64,000 nt of DNA from CAIYRG01 sp965247505 (lineage in GTDB: Bacteria > Pseudomonadota > Alphaproteobacteria > Micropepsales > Micropepsaceae). The position numbers and the translations under genes are program-made. Below the pieces are notes generated by a model. The model had not been told where the DNA came from. It made no database searches and worked only from the letters and a program-made list of their open reading frames with translations. Positions 8,517-20,287 of the stretch are shown here, piece after piece (the first letter of the stretch is position 1; each line of letters opens with the position of its first letter). The stretch lies in contig OZ252020.1 in the NCBI GenBank assembly GCA_965247505.1, forward strand, positions 2,046,001 through 2,110,000, in the 5' to 3' direction.

Positions 8517-9863
8517 ATGTATCTGACCAAAAAGCATCTTTCTCGCAGGACCTTGCTCAAGGGCGTGGGCGTGTCCGTCGGGCTGCCATTGCTCGATGCG
8601 ATGATCCCGGCCTCCACCGCGCTCGCGCAGACCGCCGCCGCACGGAAGCTGCGGGTAGGATTCTTCTACATTCCCCACGGCGCGATCCTGTGGAACACGG
8701 CCCATGGGCCGGAGATGGATGCCTGGACCCCGAGCGGCGCGGGCGCGGATTTCAAACTCAGCCCGATTCTCGAGCCGCTTGAGGACTACAAGCACCTCAT
8801 AACTTCGATCGCCAATCTCGAGAACAAGGCCAGCGTCGACTCCGTGCACAACTACAACCCGGCGACCTGGCTCAGCGGTGTCAAGCCCGATCTCGAAGCG
8901 CCCGGTCCCAGCATGTCGGCGACGATCGACCAGATCATTGCCGGCCACATCGGCCAGGAGACTGCGCTGCCGTCGATGGAAGTCTGCTCGGAGGGTGACA
9001 TCCAGGCAGTCGCGTGCGCCGCCGGGTATGGCTGCCTCTACAGCTCCACGCTGTCGTACCAGAATGCAAACTCGCCCCTGCCGATGGAGGTCAACCCGCG
9101 CAAGGTATTCGAACAATTGTTCGGTGAAGGCTCCACAGCGGAAGAGCGCGAGGCCATCGTCAGGCAGAAACGGAGCATACTCGATCTCATCGCCGAGCGT
9201 ACCCGGGCGCTGCAAATCGAGCTGGGTCCGGGCGACAAATTGCTTCTGGACGGCTATTTGGACACGGTGCGAGAGATCGAACGGCGCGTCGAGCTTGCGC
9301 AGAACCGTGATCTCTCGGGCGTGGAGGCGCCCGAGACGCCGCTGGGCGAGCAAGATTCGTTCGACGAGCAGGTGCGGTTGATGTTCGATTTGATCGCGAT
9401 TGCCTATCAGGCCGATCTCACGCGCGTGGCCTCCTACATCATGGTCGGCGAAGGCACGAACCGGACCTATAATCACATCGGCGTGCCGGACTCCTTCCAT
9501 CCGCTGTCACATCACGCCGATCGTCTCGATCGGATCCAAAAGCTAGTCAAAATCCAGCGCTATCACGTGGAGCGGTTCGCGTATTTCGTCGCGAAGCTCG
9601 CCAATATACAAGACGGCGAAGGCACGCTGCTGGACAACTCCATGTTGCTCTACGGCTCCAACATGGCCAACAGCAATTTGCACGGCAATTATCCGCTGCC
9701 GAACATCCTGGTCGGCGGCGGCGCCGGCGTGCTCAATGGGGGACGGCAGATCGAGCTGCCCGAACGCACGACGGTTTCGAATCTGCACCTCACATTGCTT
9801 AACAAGACGGGCATGGAGATGGAGAGCTTCGGGGACAGCACCGGCGAGATCGCCGGAGTCTAA
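8517..9863 (+). CDS. DUF1552 domain protein, Tat-type leader
   Basis: A 448-residue protein starting five bases after the DUF1592 gene. The leader contains SRRTLLKGVG followed by a hydrophobic stretch and an Ala-x-Ala site, so Tat export is likely. The body has the usual DUF1552 features: FFYIPHGAILWNT near the start, a block beginning GPSMSATIDQIIA, and LLYGSNMANSNLH near the end. DUF1552 and DUF1592 genes are regularly paired in planctomycetes and proteobacteria, and the family is distantly related to exported sulfatase-like DUF1501 proteins; activity is unknown. Confidence 0.85.
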   Translation: MYLTKKHLSRRTLLKGVGVSVGLPLLDAMIPASTALAQTAAARKLRVGFFYIPHGAILWNTAHGPEMDAWTPSGAGADFKLSPILEPLEDYKHLITSIANLENKASVDSVHNYNPATWLSGVKPDLEAPGPSMSATIDQIIAGHIGQETALPSMEVCSEGDIQAVACAAGYGCLYSSTLSYQNANSPLPMEVNPRKVFEQLFGEGSTAEEREAIVRQKRSILDLIAERTRALQIELGPGDKLLLDGYLDTVREIERRVELAQNRDLSGVEAPETPLGEQDSFDEQVRLMFDLIAIAYQADLTRVASYIMVGEGTNRTYNHIGVPDSFHPLSHHADRLDRIQKLVKIQRYHVERFAYFVAKLANIQDGEGTLLDNSMLLYGSNMANSNLHGNYPLPNILVGGGAGVLNGGRQIELPERTTVSNLHLTLLNKTGMEMESFGDSTGEIAGV

Positions 9864-9881
9864 GCGCGCGGATCAGTGACC

Positions 9882-10805
9882 ATGAACCGCAGGGCAATAG
9901 TGAAAGGTGCGATAGGCGGCGTCGTGGGTCTGACCCTAGCGCCCTTCTCGCGCTACGCTTTCTCCCAAGAAAGCCTCGCCATCGTCCCGGTGAGCGACGG
10001 TTTCGTCATGCTCACCGGCGCCGGGGGCAATATCCTGGTGCGGACAGCGAGCGTCGGTCAGGTGCTGGTGGACAGCGGGGCCGCTGATTTCACCGGCGCG
10101 GTGCTTGCGCGCCTGGGCGAGCTTCCGGGCGCAGGCCGGGTTGAGACTGTGTTCAACACGCACTGGCACCTCGAGCAGGTCGGCGGGAACCTGGCCCTCG
10201 GGCAGTCGGGGGCAACGATCATCGCTCACGAGAAGACTAAGGCGCATCTGGCGACGGATTATTACCTGCGGGACGAGGACCGGTACCAAAAAGCGCTGCC
10301 CGCGGAGGCTCACCCGACCGAGACCTTTTTCGCCAGCGGCGAGACCCTCATCGGCGGCGAGCGGGTCGAGTACGGCCATTTGCTCGAGGCCCACACCGAT
10401 GCTGACATCTATGTATTCTTCCGTGACGCGAATGTGCTGGCCGTGGGCGATGCTGTCTCGCCGCTTAAGGATCCGATGCTCGACTGGTTCGGCGGCGGTT
10501 GGCTGGGCGGGCGCGCCGATGCACAGGCAAAACTCATGGAGCTCGTTGATGAGCAAACGCGGATCGTGCCCAGCTACGGCCCGGTGGTTGGCCGCGCCGA
10601 GCTGCAGGCCGAGGCTGACATGTCGCGTTTGCTCTATGATCGCATGCTCGAGCTCTACAAGAGGGGGATGAGCGCACAAGACATGCTCGATGCGGGACTC
10701 TTGGAGGGGCTATATCGGACCTTCGATGACCCGTCCCGCTTCGCTTATGACGCCCATAAGGGCTATTGGGCGCATCACAATTCCCTTGGAGGGGACGTGC
10801 TCTGA
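9882..10805 (+). CDS. Metallo-beta-lactamase-fold exported protein with altered metal-ligand motif
   Basis: A 307-residue protein with a twin-arginine leader (NRRAIVKGAIGG). The fold is recognisable from FNTHWHLEQVGGN, EAHTDAD and AVGD. In active family members the first motif is HxHxDH; here it is H94-W-H96-L-E98-Q99, so the Asp and the third His are replaced. The distal site usually reading PGHGP is PSYGP (Tyr 232), so another ligand is lost. It may be catalytically altered or inactive. ATG 9882 is used; GTG at 9876 is two codons upstream. The stop overlaps the next start. Confidence 0.8.
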   Translation: MNRRAIVKGAIGGVVGLTLAPFSRYAFSQESLAIVPVSDGFVMLTGAGGNILVRTASVGQVLVDSGAADFTGAVLARLGELPGAGRVETVFNTHWHLEQVGGNLALGQSGATIIAHEKTKAHLATDYYLRDEDRYQKALPAEAHPTETFFASGETLIGGERVEYGHLLEAHTDADIYVFFRDANVLAVGDAVSPLKDPMLDWFGGGWLGGRADAQAKLMELVDEQTRIVPSYGPVVGRAELQAEADMSRLLYDRMLELYKRGMSAQDMLDAGLLEGLYRTFDDPSRFAYDAHKGYWAHHNSLGGDVL

Positions 10806-12358
10806 TGAATATCGCTAGAAAGCGCGCCGTTGTCGCAACTGTTTTGTGGCTCGCAGCGGCCGGCACGGCTGCTGCTGCCGCCGCCGATGGCTCACTCGCC
10901 GGTCTGATCCAGGCCGGTGATCGCGCCGCCGCGCTTGAGATGATCAATGCGGGCGCCGACGTGAACGCAGCCCAGGGAGACGGTACCACGCCGCTGCATT
11001 GGGCAATCTACAAGATCGACGTGGACCTTAGCCGTGCGCTGCTCGAGCGCGGGGCGCAGCCAGATGTCATCAATAATTACGGCTCGAGCCCTTTAGCGGA
11101 GGCTGTGAAGATTGCCGATGCCGGCCTGGTCGAATTGCTGCTCGATGCGGGTTCCGACGTGGAGGTGCCGAACCAAGAGGGCCAAACGGCCTTGATGTTG
11201 GCTGCGCGCGCAGGCTCATTGGACGTCGCCGAGCTGCTGGTGCGCCACGGCGCCGATGTCAATGCACGAGAGGCATGGCGCGGCCAGACGGCGCTGATCT
11301 GGGCGGCGGCCACGGGCTCAGTCGAGATGACGCGATTTCTCATCGATCACGGCGCGGATGTGAACACCCCCGCGCTGTCGACCGACTGGCCGACCCAGAC
11401 CACCGGCGAGCCGCGCAACCAATATCGTCCCACCGGCGGCTTGACACCGTTGCTCTATGCGGCGCGCTCGGGATGCAAGGACTGCGTGGCAGCGCTTCTG
11501 GACGCGGGCGCGGACCCCAACCGGCCGAATCCCGACGGCGTGACGCCGCTGATCGTGGCTATGGACAATTTTGCCTTCGACACGGCAAGACTCCTGTTCG
11601 AACGCGGCGCCAATCCGCATGTCTGGGATTGGTGGGGTCGTACCGCACTGTACACGACGATCGATATGAACACTTACAGTCTGGATGCCTACGCCGAACA
11701 CACCGGGCCGCCCATCGTGACGGAGGAGACCACCGCGCTCGAGCTCGCACGACTGTTTCTGGACGCTGGCGTCAACCCCAATCCTCAGTTGAACATGCAC
11801 CGGCCCTCTCGCGGCGGCAACGCCGGCCGCTTCGCTGACGAGATCATGACCACCGGCGCCACGCCAATGCTGCGCGCTGCCGGGTCGCAAGACGTGGAGG
11901 CCGTGCGGCTGTTGATGGAATACGGAGGACGGATCGACGTGCCCAATGTGATGGGTGTGACGCCGCTGATGGCGGCCGCTGGGCTAGGCATGGAACCCAG
12001 CCCACGCTTCAATCCCGACGCCATTGATGTGGAGGATCGGTCGATCGCGACGCTCGAAATGCTGTTGGCGGAAGGCGGCGACGTGAATACCCGGATCACC
12101 GACGTCAAGAGCTATACCGCGCGCATGGGACGCGGCAGCTCGCTGCAGGATATGGGCGGTCACAGCGCAATATACGGCGCGGTGCAATGGGCTTGGCCCC
12201 GCGTGGTCGAGTATCTGATCGATCATGGCGCGCAAGTGGACATCGTGGACGATCTCGGCGCGTCGCCGCTCGACGCGGCTTTGGGGCGGGCCGTCTTCGA
12301 CGACAGTCGGCCCTCCGATGAGGTCGCCGAGATACTTCAGACGGCAATCGACCTGTAG
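10805..12358 (+). CDS. Exported ankyrin-repeat protein
   Basis: A 517-residue protein with a signal peptide ending in an Ala-rich AAAAA region, then many 33-residue ankyrin repeats recognisable by GxTPLHWA, GQTALMLAARAG, GADVN and LLDAGADPN. Two longer insertions (around residues 190-210 and 290-350) break the repeat spacing. It overlaps the preceding stop by one base (TGATG), so translation is probably coupled. As the last gene of the DUF1592/DUF1552 operon it may scaffold the others in the periplasm; that is inference. Confidence 0.85.
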   Translation: MNIARKRAVVATVLWLAAAGTAAAAAADGSLAGLIQAGDRAAALEMINAGADVNAAQGDGTTPLHWAIYKIDVDLSRALLERGAQPDVINNYGSSPLAEAVKIADAGLVELLLDAGSDVEVPNQEGQTALMLAARAGSLDVAELLVRHGADVNAREAWRGQTALIWAAATGSVEMTRFLIDHGADVNTPALSTDWPTQTTGEPRNQYRPTGGLTPLLYAARSGCKDCVAALLDAGADPNRPNPDGVTPLIVAMDNFAFDTARLLFERGANPHVWDWWGRTALYTTIDMNTYSLDAYAEHTGPPIVTEETTALELARLFLDAGVNPNPQLNMHRPSRGGNAGRFADEIMTTGATPMLRAAGSQDVEAVRLLMEYGGRIDVPNVMGVTPLMAAAGLGMEPSPRFNPDAIDVEDRSIATLEMLLAEGGDVNTRITDVKSYTARMGRGSSLQDMGGHSAIYGAVQWAWPRVVEYLIDHGAQVDIVDDLGASPLDAALGRAVFDDSRPSDEVAEILQTAIDL

Positions 12359-12489
12359 AATGGTGGATTAGCGGTAAGTCTTGTGCCTGCAGAAGGTGAA
12401 GGCCTGAGAAACGCTGCCGCGCCATCCGGGGGTCAAACCGGGGGTCGAAATCCAGAATTCAGAAATTATTGTTAGAGTTCAACATTTAG

Positions 12490-12582
12490 TGGCGGAGACG
12501 GAGGGATTCGAACCCTCGATACGGCTTCACACCGTATAACGGTTTAGCAAACCGTCGCCTTCAGCCACTCGGCCACGTCTCC
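12490..12582 (-). tRNA. tRNA-Ser(GCT)
   Basis: A 93-base class II tRNA with acceptor GGAGACG/CGTCTCC, anticodon loop reading GCT between matching stem arms, a long variable arm and an encoded CCA. Its 3' end faces the G/C-rich four-gene operon; its 5' end faces an array of broken copies of itself. Confidence 0.95.
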
Positions 12583-12790
12583 GCATTTCATTGCCGACAG
12601 CACTAAGGCTGAAGGCATTTTCTTCATTGCCCGTTCGCTTAAGCTCACGGGCGGGCAGCCACTCGGTCACGTCTCCGCATTTCATTGCTGACAGCTTTAT
12701 GGCTGAAGGCATATTTTAAATTGCCCGTTCGCTTCGGCTCAAGGGCGGGCAGCCACTCGGCCAATCCTCCGTATTTCATTGCCTGTCCGC
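12562..12790. repeat. 94-bp-period array of degenerate tRNA-Ser 5' segments
   Basis: The segment covering the tRNA-Ser D-arm and 5' acceptor, plus its upstream flank, recurs at 12562, 12656 and 12750, exactly 94 bases apart. Each begins CAGCCACTCGG and continues through a CTCCG(C/T)ATTTCATTGC flank. The first unit is part of the working tRNA; the second has CGGTCACGTCTCC; the third has CGGCCAATCCTCC and decays after about 12783. Each full unit also carries GGCTGAAGGC, the inverse complement of the tRNA's GCCTTCAGCC. Confidence 0.85.
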
Positions 12791-13315
12791 TGCCGCCCAT
12801 AGGTAGGCAGCCTCACGGCTAATACCTATACGCCATTTCAGCGCCTGACTTTTGCACATTTTTCTGCACGACATGCAAGGCACTTATTGTGTTTCAGCGA
12901 CACGCCAAAACGCGCGGCCGTATCGCGTGCGCCGCGAGTCCGCTACCTCGCTTAAAAAAACACCGCAAACGCACAGATGATCGCAGGTTTCTCTCCTCCC
13001 GATCTTGTGCCGTTGCGTTGGCCCAATGGCATCTAAATTGCTCTCGAAACTGGCGCCTGACGCGGCATTTTTTCCGCCTTCGAGCATGCTGCCGTTTTTC
13101 CTTGGTCTCCCTGCATTTTGGCTGAGTAGGCGCTAAAATGCCCGGTTTTCCTGGCTTTTTCGATCGCATTTTGTCTGGGTTTTGCCTTGCAGCCCGGGCC
13201 CATGAGGCGCAGGATAAGGGCGATATACGGGGCTAAGAATTGGCCCTACAGCGATGGCGGCCGATTATTCGGCGCGGTGCGGGCCACGCCTCGTTTAAGG
13301 GAAGGAGGCTGGGCC
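12791..13315. other. Intergenic gap, no gene seen
   Basis: About 520 bases. Short frames are present but none shows a ribosome site or conserved motif, and I recognise no RNA gene here. A strong AAGGGAAGGAGG ribosome site at the right end belongs to the CBS-domain gene. Confidence 0.5.
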
Positions 13316-13750
13316 ATGTTTGTGTCCCAAATACTGAGCATCAAAGGCCGTGATGTCATCGACGTGAAGCGCGATGTAACGCTTGCGGAGGCATCGGACG
13401 TTTTAACCCGCCATAATATCGGCGCGGTCCTCATTCTGGATAGCAGCGGCGCGCCGGTGGGAATACTTTCCGAACGCGATATTGTTCGCGCGATTGCAAA
13501 GCGCGGGCCGGAAATTCTCTCGGTCAAAGTCGAACAATGCATGACCTCGCCGGTCGCATCTTGTGAGGAAGGCGACGCGATCGAAGATGTTGCGGAATTA
13601 ATGACGCGCAGGCGTTTTCGTCACTTGCCCGTTGTCGAAAAGGGCCGCGTGATCGGACTTGTGTCAATTGGCGATGTCGTGAAGTCGCGGATCGAAGAAG
13701 CGGTGCGCGAAGCCGACGCGTTGAAAGAATACATCGCCGCGGGCAATTAA
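13316..13750 (+). CDS. CBS-domain pair protein
   Basis: A 144-residue protein made of two CBS motifs. The first includes LTRHNIGAVLILDSSGAPVG-like sequence with ILSERDIVRAIAKRG, and the second has MTRRRFRHLPVVEKGRVIGL with SIGDVVKSRI. Such stand-alone pairs bind adenosyl nucleotides and are common in alphaproteobacteria. ATG 13316 has GGAGG at ideal spacing, so the long upstream extension of the frame to 13187 is not used. Partner unknown. Confidence 0.9.
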   Translation: MFVSQILSIKGRDVIDVKRDVTLAEASDVLTRHNIGAVLILDSSGAPVGILSERDIVRAIAKRGPEILSVKVEQCMTSPVASCEEGDAIEDVAELMTRRRFRHLPVVEKGRVIGLVSIGDVVKSRIEEAVREADALKEYIAAGN

Positions 13751-14341
13751 TCTGTACAAAGAGTAACTAGATTAAAATGACGCGCGCATATGCGCGCGCC
13801 GATTTAGCGGCGGATTGGCATCGCCGCTTTATTGGTCTGATGAGCGCGCTCGAATAAAAAATATCGCGTCGTATCCAAAGAAAGTTTTACTCCTTCCACT
13901 GCACCAAATTTCGAGCCCCCCAAAGCCGCCCGCCCAAGTTTGGGATCCATGCAGGGGGGCTTATGAGCACAAAACGCCGCGAAGGGGTTGCTCAGCTCCG
14001 GGCCGTCAGTGGGGAAGTTTTTGAGGGCCGGGCGGGCAGATGGATCCCCGTCCGCCAGGGCGATGGTGTGCTAGGTTTTGGTCTCTAACCCCTCAAGACA
14101 CTGAAAAAAAAGAGTTTTATGCCGAGCCTGAGCAATTATTCCGGACAATTCGATTGCACGAATTGCCGAAAACTAGCCCCTTAATAAGGGTGCGTGGTGG
14201 GCTCCATTAGGGGTGATCCTGGGCTACCCGGAAAAACCCGATGCTGCGCTGCAGCGAGCCCACCCAGGCGGCCCCGGACCACCCGATGTCGCGCCGACAT
14301 GTCACCATGAAAAAATCCCGGAAATATCAGCAAAAACAGGT
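13751..14341. other. Intergenic gap upstream of rrn promoter; palindrome and one weak small ORF
   Basis: A perfect palindrome GCGCGCATATGCGCGC sits just after the CBS gene (about 13782-13797) and may act as its terminator, though without a T-run. A 41-codon frame at 13963-14088 begins ATGAGCACAAAACGC behind a G-rich stretch; I see no family and give it low weight. Nothing else recognisable. Confidence 0.4.
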
Positions 14342-14370
14342 TTGACAGAGGCTCTGTAGCGCCCTATATA
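14342..14370 (+). promoter_or_regulatory. Predicted rrn promoter (-35/-10)
   Basis: TTGACA at 14342-14347 and TATATA at 14365-14370 are separated by 17 bases, a near-consensus housekeeping promoter. It lies about 290 bases ahead of the 16S gene and in front of the boxA-like sequence, as expected for a ribosomal operon. Confidence 0.75.
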
Positions 14371-14452
14371 CCGCGCCCACGCCGCCCGCGAAGCGAATGC
14401 CTTGCGGGCGGTGTTGTGTCTCTGGCAAACTGTATTTTTATGCCTTGAGGCA

Positions 14453-14463
14453 GCTCTTTGACA
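14453..14463 (+). promoter_or_regulatory. boxA-like antitermination site in rrn leader
   Basis: GCTCTTTGACA resembles the boxA consensus that loads NusB/NusE for ribosomal antitermination. It lies between the predicted rrn promoter and 16S. Confidence 0.6.
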
Positions 14464-14827
14464 TTGTGATTTGAGGAAGGGAGACGTGGGCGGCGGCTCA
14501 ATCGCCACCCCGGATATTAATCCGGGTACTGAAGATTGAGCTCTGTTAAAGCTCGCGTTTCTTTGTCTAGACAGAAGTAAAAACGCGTTCCGTCCTCCAT
14601 GGGGCGGAACGTCGAATACCTCCGTTTTAGACGAACAACGCGTTCAACAGAGTTTTTAGGATCAACTTGAGAGTTTGATCCTGGCTCAGAACGAACGCTG
14701 GCGGCAGGCCTAACACATGCAAGTCGAGCGCTGTAGCAATACAGAGCGGCGCACGGGTGAGTAACACGTGGGAACGTGTCCAACGGTTTGGGATAACTCA
14801 GGGAAACTTGAGCTAATACCGGATACG

Positions 14828-15167
14828 CCCAGCCACAAAATGACCTCTTTTGAAGAATAGCAAGACGAAGATGCATTATGTCTACGTCTTAGTTAGCACT
14901 GCAAAAGAACCGGAAAATTATGTCGGAGTAACCTCCGATTTGCGGCTTCGGTTCGAGCAGCACAATGCCGGAAGGAATGCTTCAACGCGCGGTCGCGTAT
15001 GGCGGATCGCGTATTACGAAGCTTACCTGTCCAGAAAAGCAGCCGAGAAGCGGGAACGATTGTTGAAGCACAACGGTCGCAGCCGGCAACTTCTCATGCA
15101 GCGGATTTGGAAAAGTCTGAGCGAAGAAGACGCTCAGCTCTAAGAGAGATGTCATTTAGTGGCTGGG
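14828..15167 (+). other. 16S rRNA intervening sequence with closing stem and GIY-YIG ORF
   Basis: The two ends pair as one long stem: 14828-14851 against 15144-15167, 24 positions with two mismatches and two G-U pairs, continuous with the native CGCCC/GGGG helix. A stem of this length inserted at a variable-helix tip is the signature of rRNA intervening sequences that RNase III removes without religation. The loop consists almost entirely of the ORF; its stop codon (15141-15143) abuts the 3' arm. I see no group I or group II intron core. Confidence 0.85.
14871..15143 (+). CDS. GIY-YIG endonuclease encoded inside the 16S rRNA gene
   Basis: A 90-residue single-domain protein. YVYVLVS (residues 3-9) is the GIY strand, NYVGVTSDL (16-24) the YIG strand, R27 fits the catalytic Arg, H31 follows in EQHNAG, and the Glu of KRERLLKH (E62) fits the metal-binding Glu. 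The RVWRIAYYEAYLSRKAAEKR pattern is that of small UPF0213/YhbQ-like GIY-YIG proteins. An in-frame TTG at 14850 would add seven residues but lies in the stem. No strong ribosome site is visible. All catalytic positions are intact, which suggests selection. It may be a homing or IVS-mobility nuclease; that is inference. Confidence 0.85.
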   Translation: MHYVYVLVSTAKEPENYVGVTSDLRLRFEQHNAGRNASTRGRVWRIAYYEAYLSRKAAEKRERLLKHNGRSRQLLMQRIWKSLSEEDAQL

Positions 15168-15264
15168 GAAAGATTTATTGCCGATGGAGCGGCCCGCGTC
15201 CGATTAGCTTGTTGGTGAGGTAAAAGCTTACCAAGGCGACGATCGGTAGCTGGTTTGAGAGAAC

Positions 15265-15325
<61 letters not shown>

Positions 15326-15481
15326 CTTGGACAATGGGGGAAACCCTGATCCAGCCATGCCGCGTGAGTGATGAAGGCCCTAGGGTTGTAAAACTCTTTC
15401 GGCGGGGACGATAATGACGGTACCCGCAGAAGAAGCTCCGGCTAACTTCGTGCCAGCAGCCGCGGTAATACGAAGGGGGCT

Positions 15482-15516
<35 letters not shown>

Positions 15517-15702
15517 CAGGCGGTTTTCCAAGTCAGTGGTGAAAGCCCAGAGCTCAACTCTGGAACTGCCTTTGAAACTGGAAAACTAGGGTACGGGAGA
15601 GGTGAGTGGAATTCCGAGTGTAGAGGTGAAATTCGTAGATATTCGGAAGAACACCAGTGGCGAAGGCGGCTCACTGGCCCGTTACCGACGCTCAGGCGCG
15701 AC

Positions 15703-15756
<54 letters not shown>

Positions 15757-15822
15757 GATGCTAGCCGTTGGTAAGCATGCTTATCAGTGGCGCAGCTAAC
15801 GCATTAAGCATCCCGCCTGGGG

Positions 15823-15919
<97 letters not shown>

Positions 15920-15977
15920 AGGCCTTGACATCCCGTGCTACGTCCAGAGATGGGCGGTCCCCGCAAGGGGCGCGGTG

Positions 15978-16050
<73 letters not shown>

Positions 16051-16104
16051 GCCTTTAGTTGCCATCATTTAGTTGGGCACTCTAGAGGGACCGCCGGCGA
16101 CAAG

Positions 16105-16136
<32 letters not shown>

Positions 16137-16297
16137 ATGGCCCTTACGGCCTGGGCTACACACGTGCTACAATGGCGGTGACAATGGGCAGCGACCTCGC
16201 GAGAGGCAGCGAATCCCAAAAAGCCGTCCCAGTTCAGATTGCACTCTGCAACTCGGGTGCATGAAGGTGGAATCGCTAGTAATCGCAGAACAGCAGG

Positions 16298-16352
<55 letters not shown>

Positions 16353-16421
16353 TGGCTCTACCCGAAGACGGTGCGCTAACCGCAAGGAGGCAGCCGGCCA
16401 CGGTCGGGTCAGCGACTGGGG

Positions 16422-16482
<61 letters not shown>

Positions 16483-16693
16483 GATATCTCGATCAACGAC
16501 CCTCACTGTCGTTTCCTGATATCTCTTTTTACATCGGCGATTTTGTCGCCGCCTTCGTTTCCCTTCCTTTTCCGTCGTCATTCAATTCGCACCCGTGCGA
16601 TACGCGCGCGGGTCTTTCAGAATTGAATTGTCGCGATATTCTTGGCGAGGTGGCCTTAAAGCAGGTTCGATCTGATTTCGAGCTCTCCTATTC

Positions 16694-16770
<77 letters not shown>

Positions 16771-16786
16771 CTTGACCGATGCACTT

Positions 16787-16828
16787 GAACTTGGATGCCC
16801 AGAACTTGGATGCACAGAACTTGGATGC
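16787..16828 (+). repeat. 15-bp tandem repeat between spacer tRNAs
   Basis: GAACTTGGATGC recurs at 16787, 16802 and 16817, a 15-base period with near-identical copies, in the spacer between tRNA-Ile and tRNA-Ala. It probably reflects slippage. Confidence 0.8.
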
Positions 16829-16904
16829 ACTTGTAACTTAGGTGCTTAGAAGTCCGGTGCCCGTTCGCGCAACGGCCTTCCGGTGAGAGCGGCCAATGAG
16901 ATTT

Positions 16905-16980
16905 GGGGCCGTAGCTCAGTTGGGAGAGCGCGAGCTTTGCAAGCTTGAGGTCGTCGGTTCGATCCCGATCGGCTCCACCA
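16905..16980 (+). tRNA. tRNA-Ala(TGC)
   Basis: A 76-base cloverleaf: acceptor GGGGCCG/CGGCTCC, anticodon TGC, encoded CCA, in the 16S-23S spacer after tRNA-Ile. Confidence 0.97.
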
Positions 16981-17213
16981 TCCTACCCCCGGATCAGGTC
17001 CGGGGTTTGGTTGGCAAGCCATTCATTATTCGACGACGGAACGTAAGAGTTTGAACGACGCGCATATAAGCGCTGTCATTCAATTAAGTTTATTCTCATT
17101 GTGAAAGCGGGGTTAGCCGGATGCACAGCCGGTTGATCTATAATTTCTCGATCCATTGATCGTGTTCTTGTCCGGAGAGTTTTTCTCTGGGCATGGAACG
17201 ATAAATGCTGAGT

Positions 17214-20022
<2,809 letters not shown>

Positions 20023-20121
20023 TCAGTACTTACGTTCCATGTCCGGAGAAAAATTCTTCGGGGCATGGCGCGATCAATAATTCGAGAAATTATGAAATTA
20101 CGAAATTGAAGTCCCGTTCTT

Positions 20122-20240
20122 TGCTGGCCTGGTGGTCATTGCGGGGGAATTCCACCCGATCCCATTCCGAACTCGGCCGTTAAAGCCCCCAGCGCCTATG
20201 GTACTGCGTCTTAAGGCGTGGGAGAGTCGGTCGCTGCCAG
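20122..20240 (+). rRNA. 5S rRNA gene
   Basis: About 119 bases with the terminal stem GCTGGCCTGG pairing with CCAGGCC plus flanking bases, and the typical CCCGATCCCATTCCGAACTC loop. It closes the rrn operon 16S-Ile-Ala-23S-5S; no tRNA follows it. Confidence 0.93.
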
Positions 20241-20287
20241 GCCTGCCAAGAACGGCATCAAAAAACCCGCGCTTCACACCGAATTTC

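Noticed and set aside
8439..9500. 353-residue minus-strand frame over the DUF1552 gene
   Set aside because: Shadow of a well-supported gene in G/C-rich sequence; no signal or family motif.
12490..12582. tRNA-Ser 3' end as a proven attachment site for an island
   Set aside because: I looked for a second copy of the 3' end to the left of the G/C-rich operon and saw none, and there is no integrase in the window.
13963..14088. 41-codon frame upstream of rrn as a gene
   Set aside because: A G-rich stretch precedes it, but I see no family, and the region has no other coding signs. Kept only as a note in the gap entry.
14828..15167. 16S insert as a group I or group II self-splicing intron
   Set aside because: The site is a variable helix tip, not a conserved core site. 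The ends form one long stem, and I see no group I P/Q/R/S elements or group II domain V in the roughly 335 bases.
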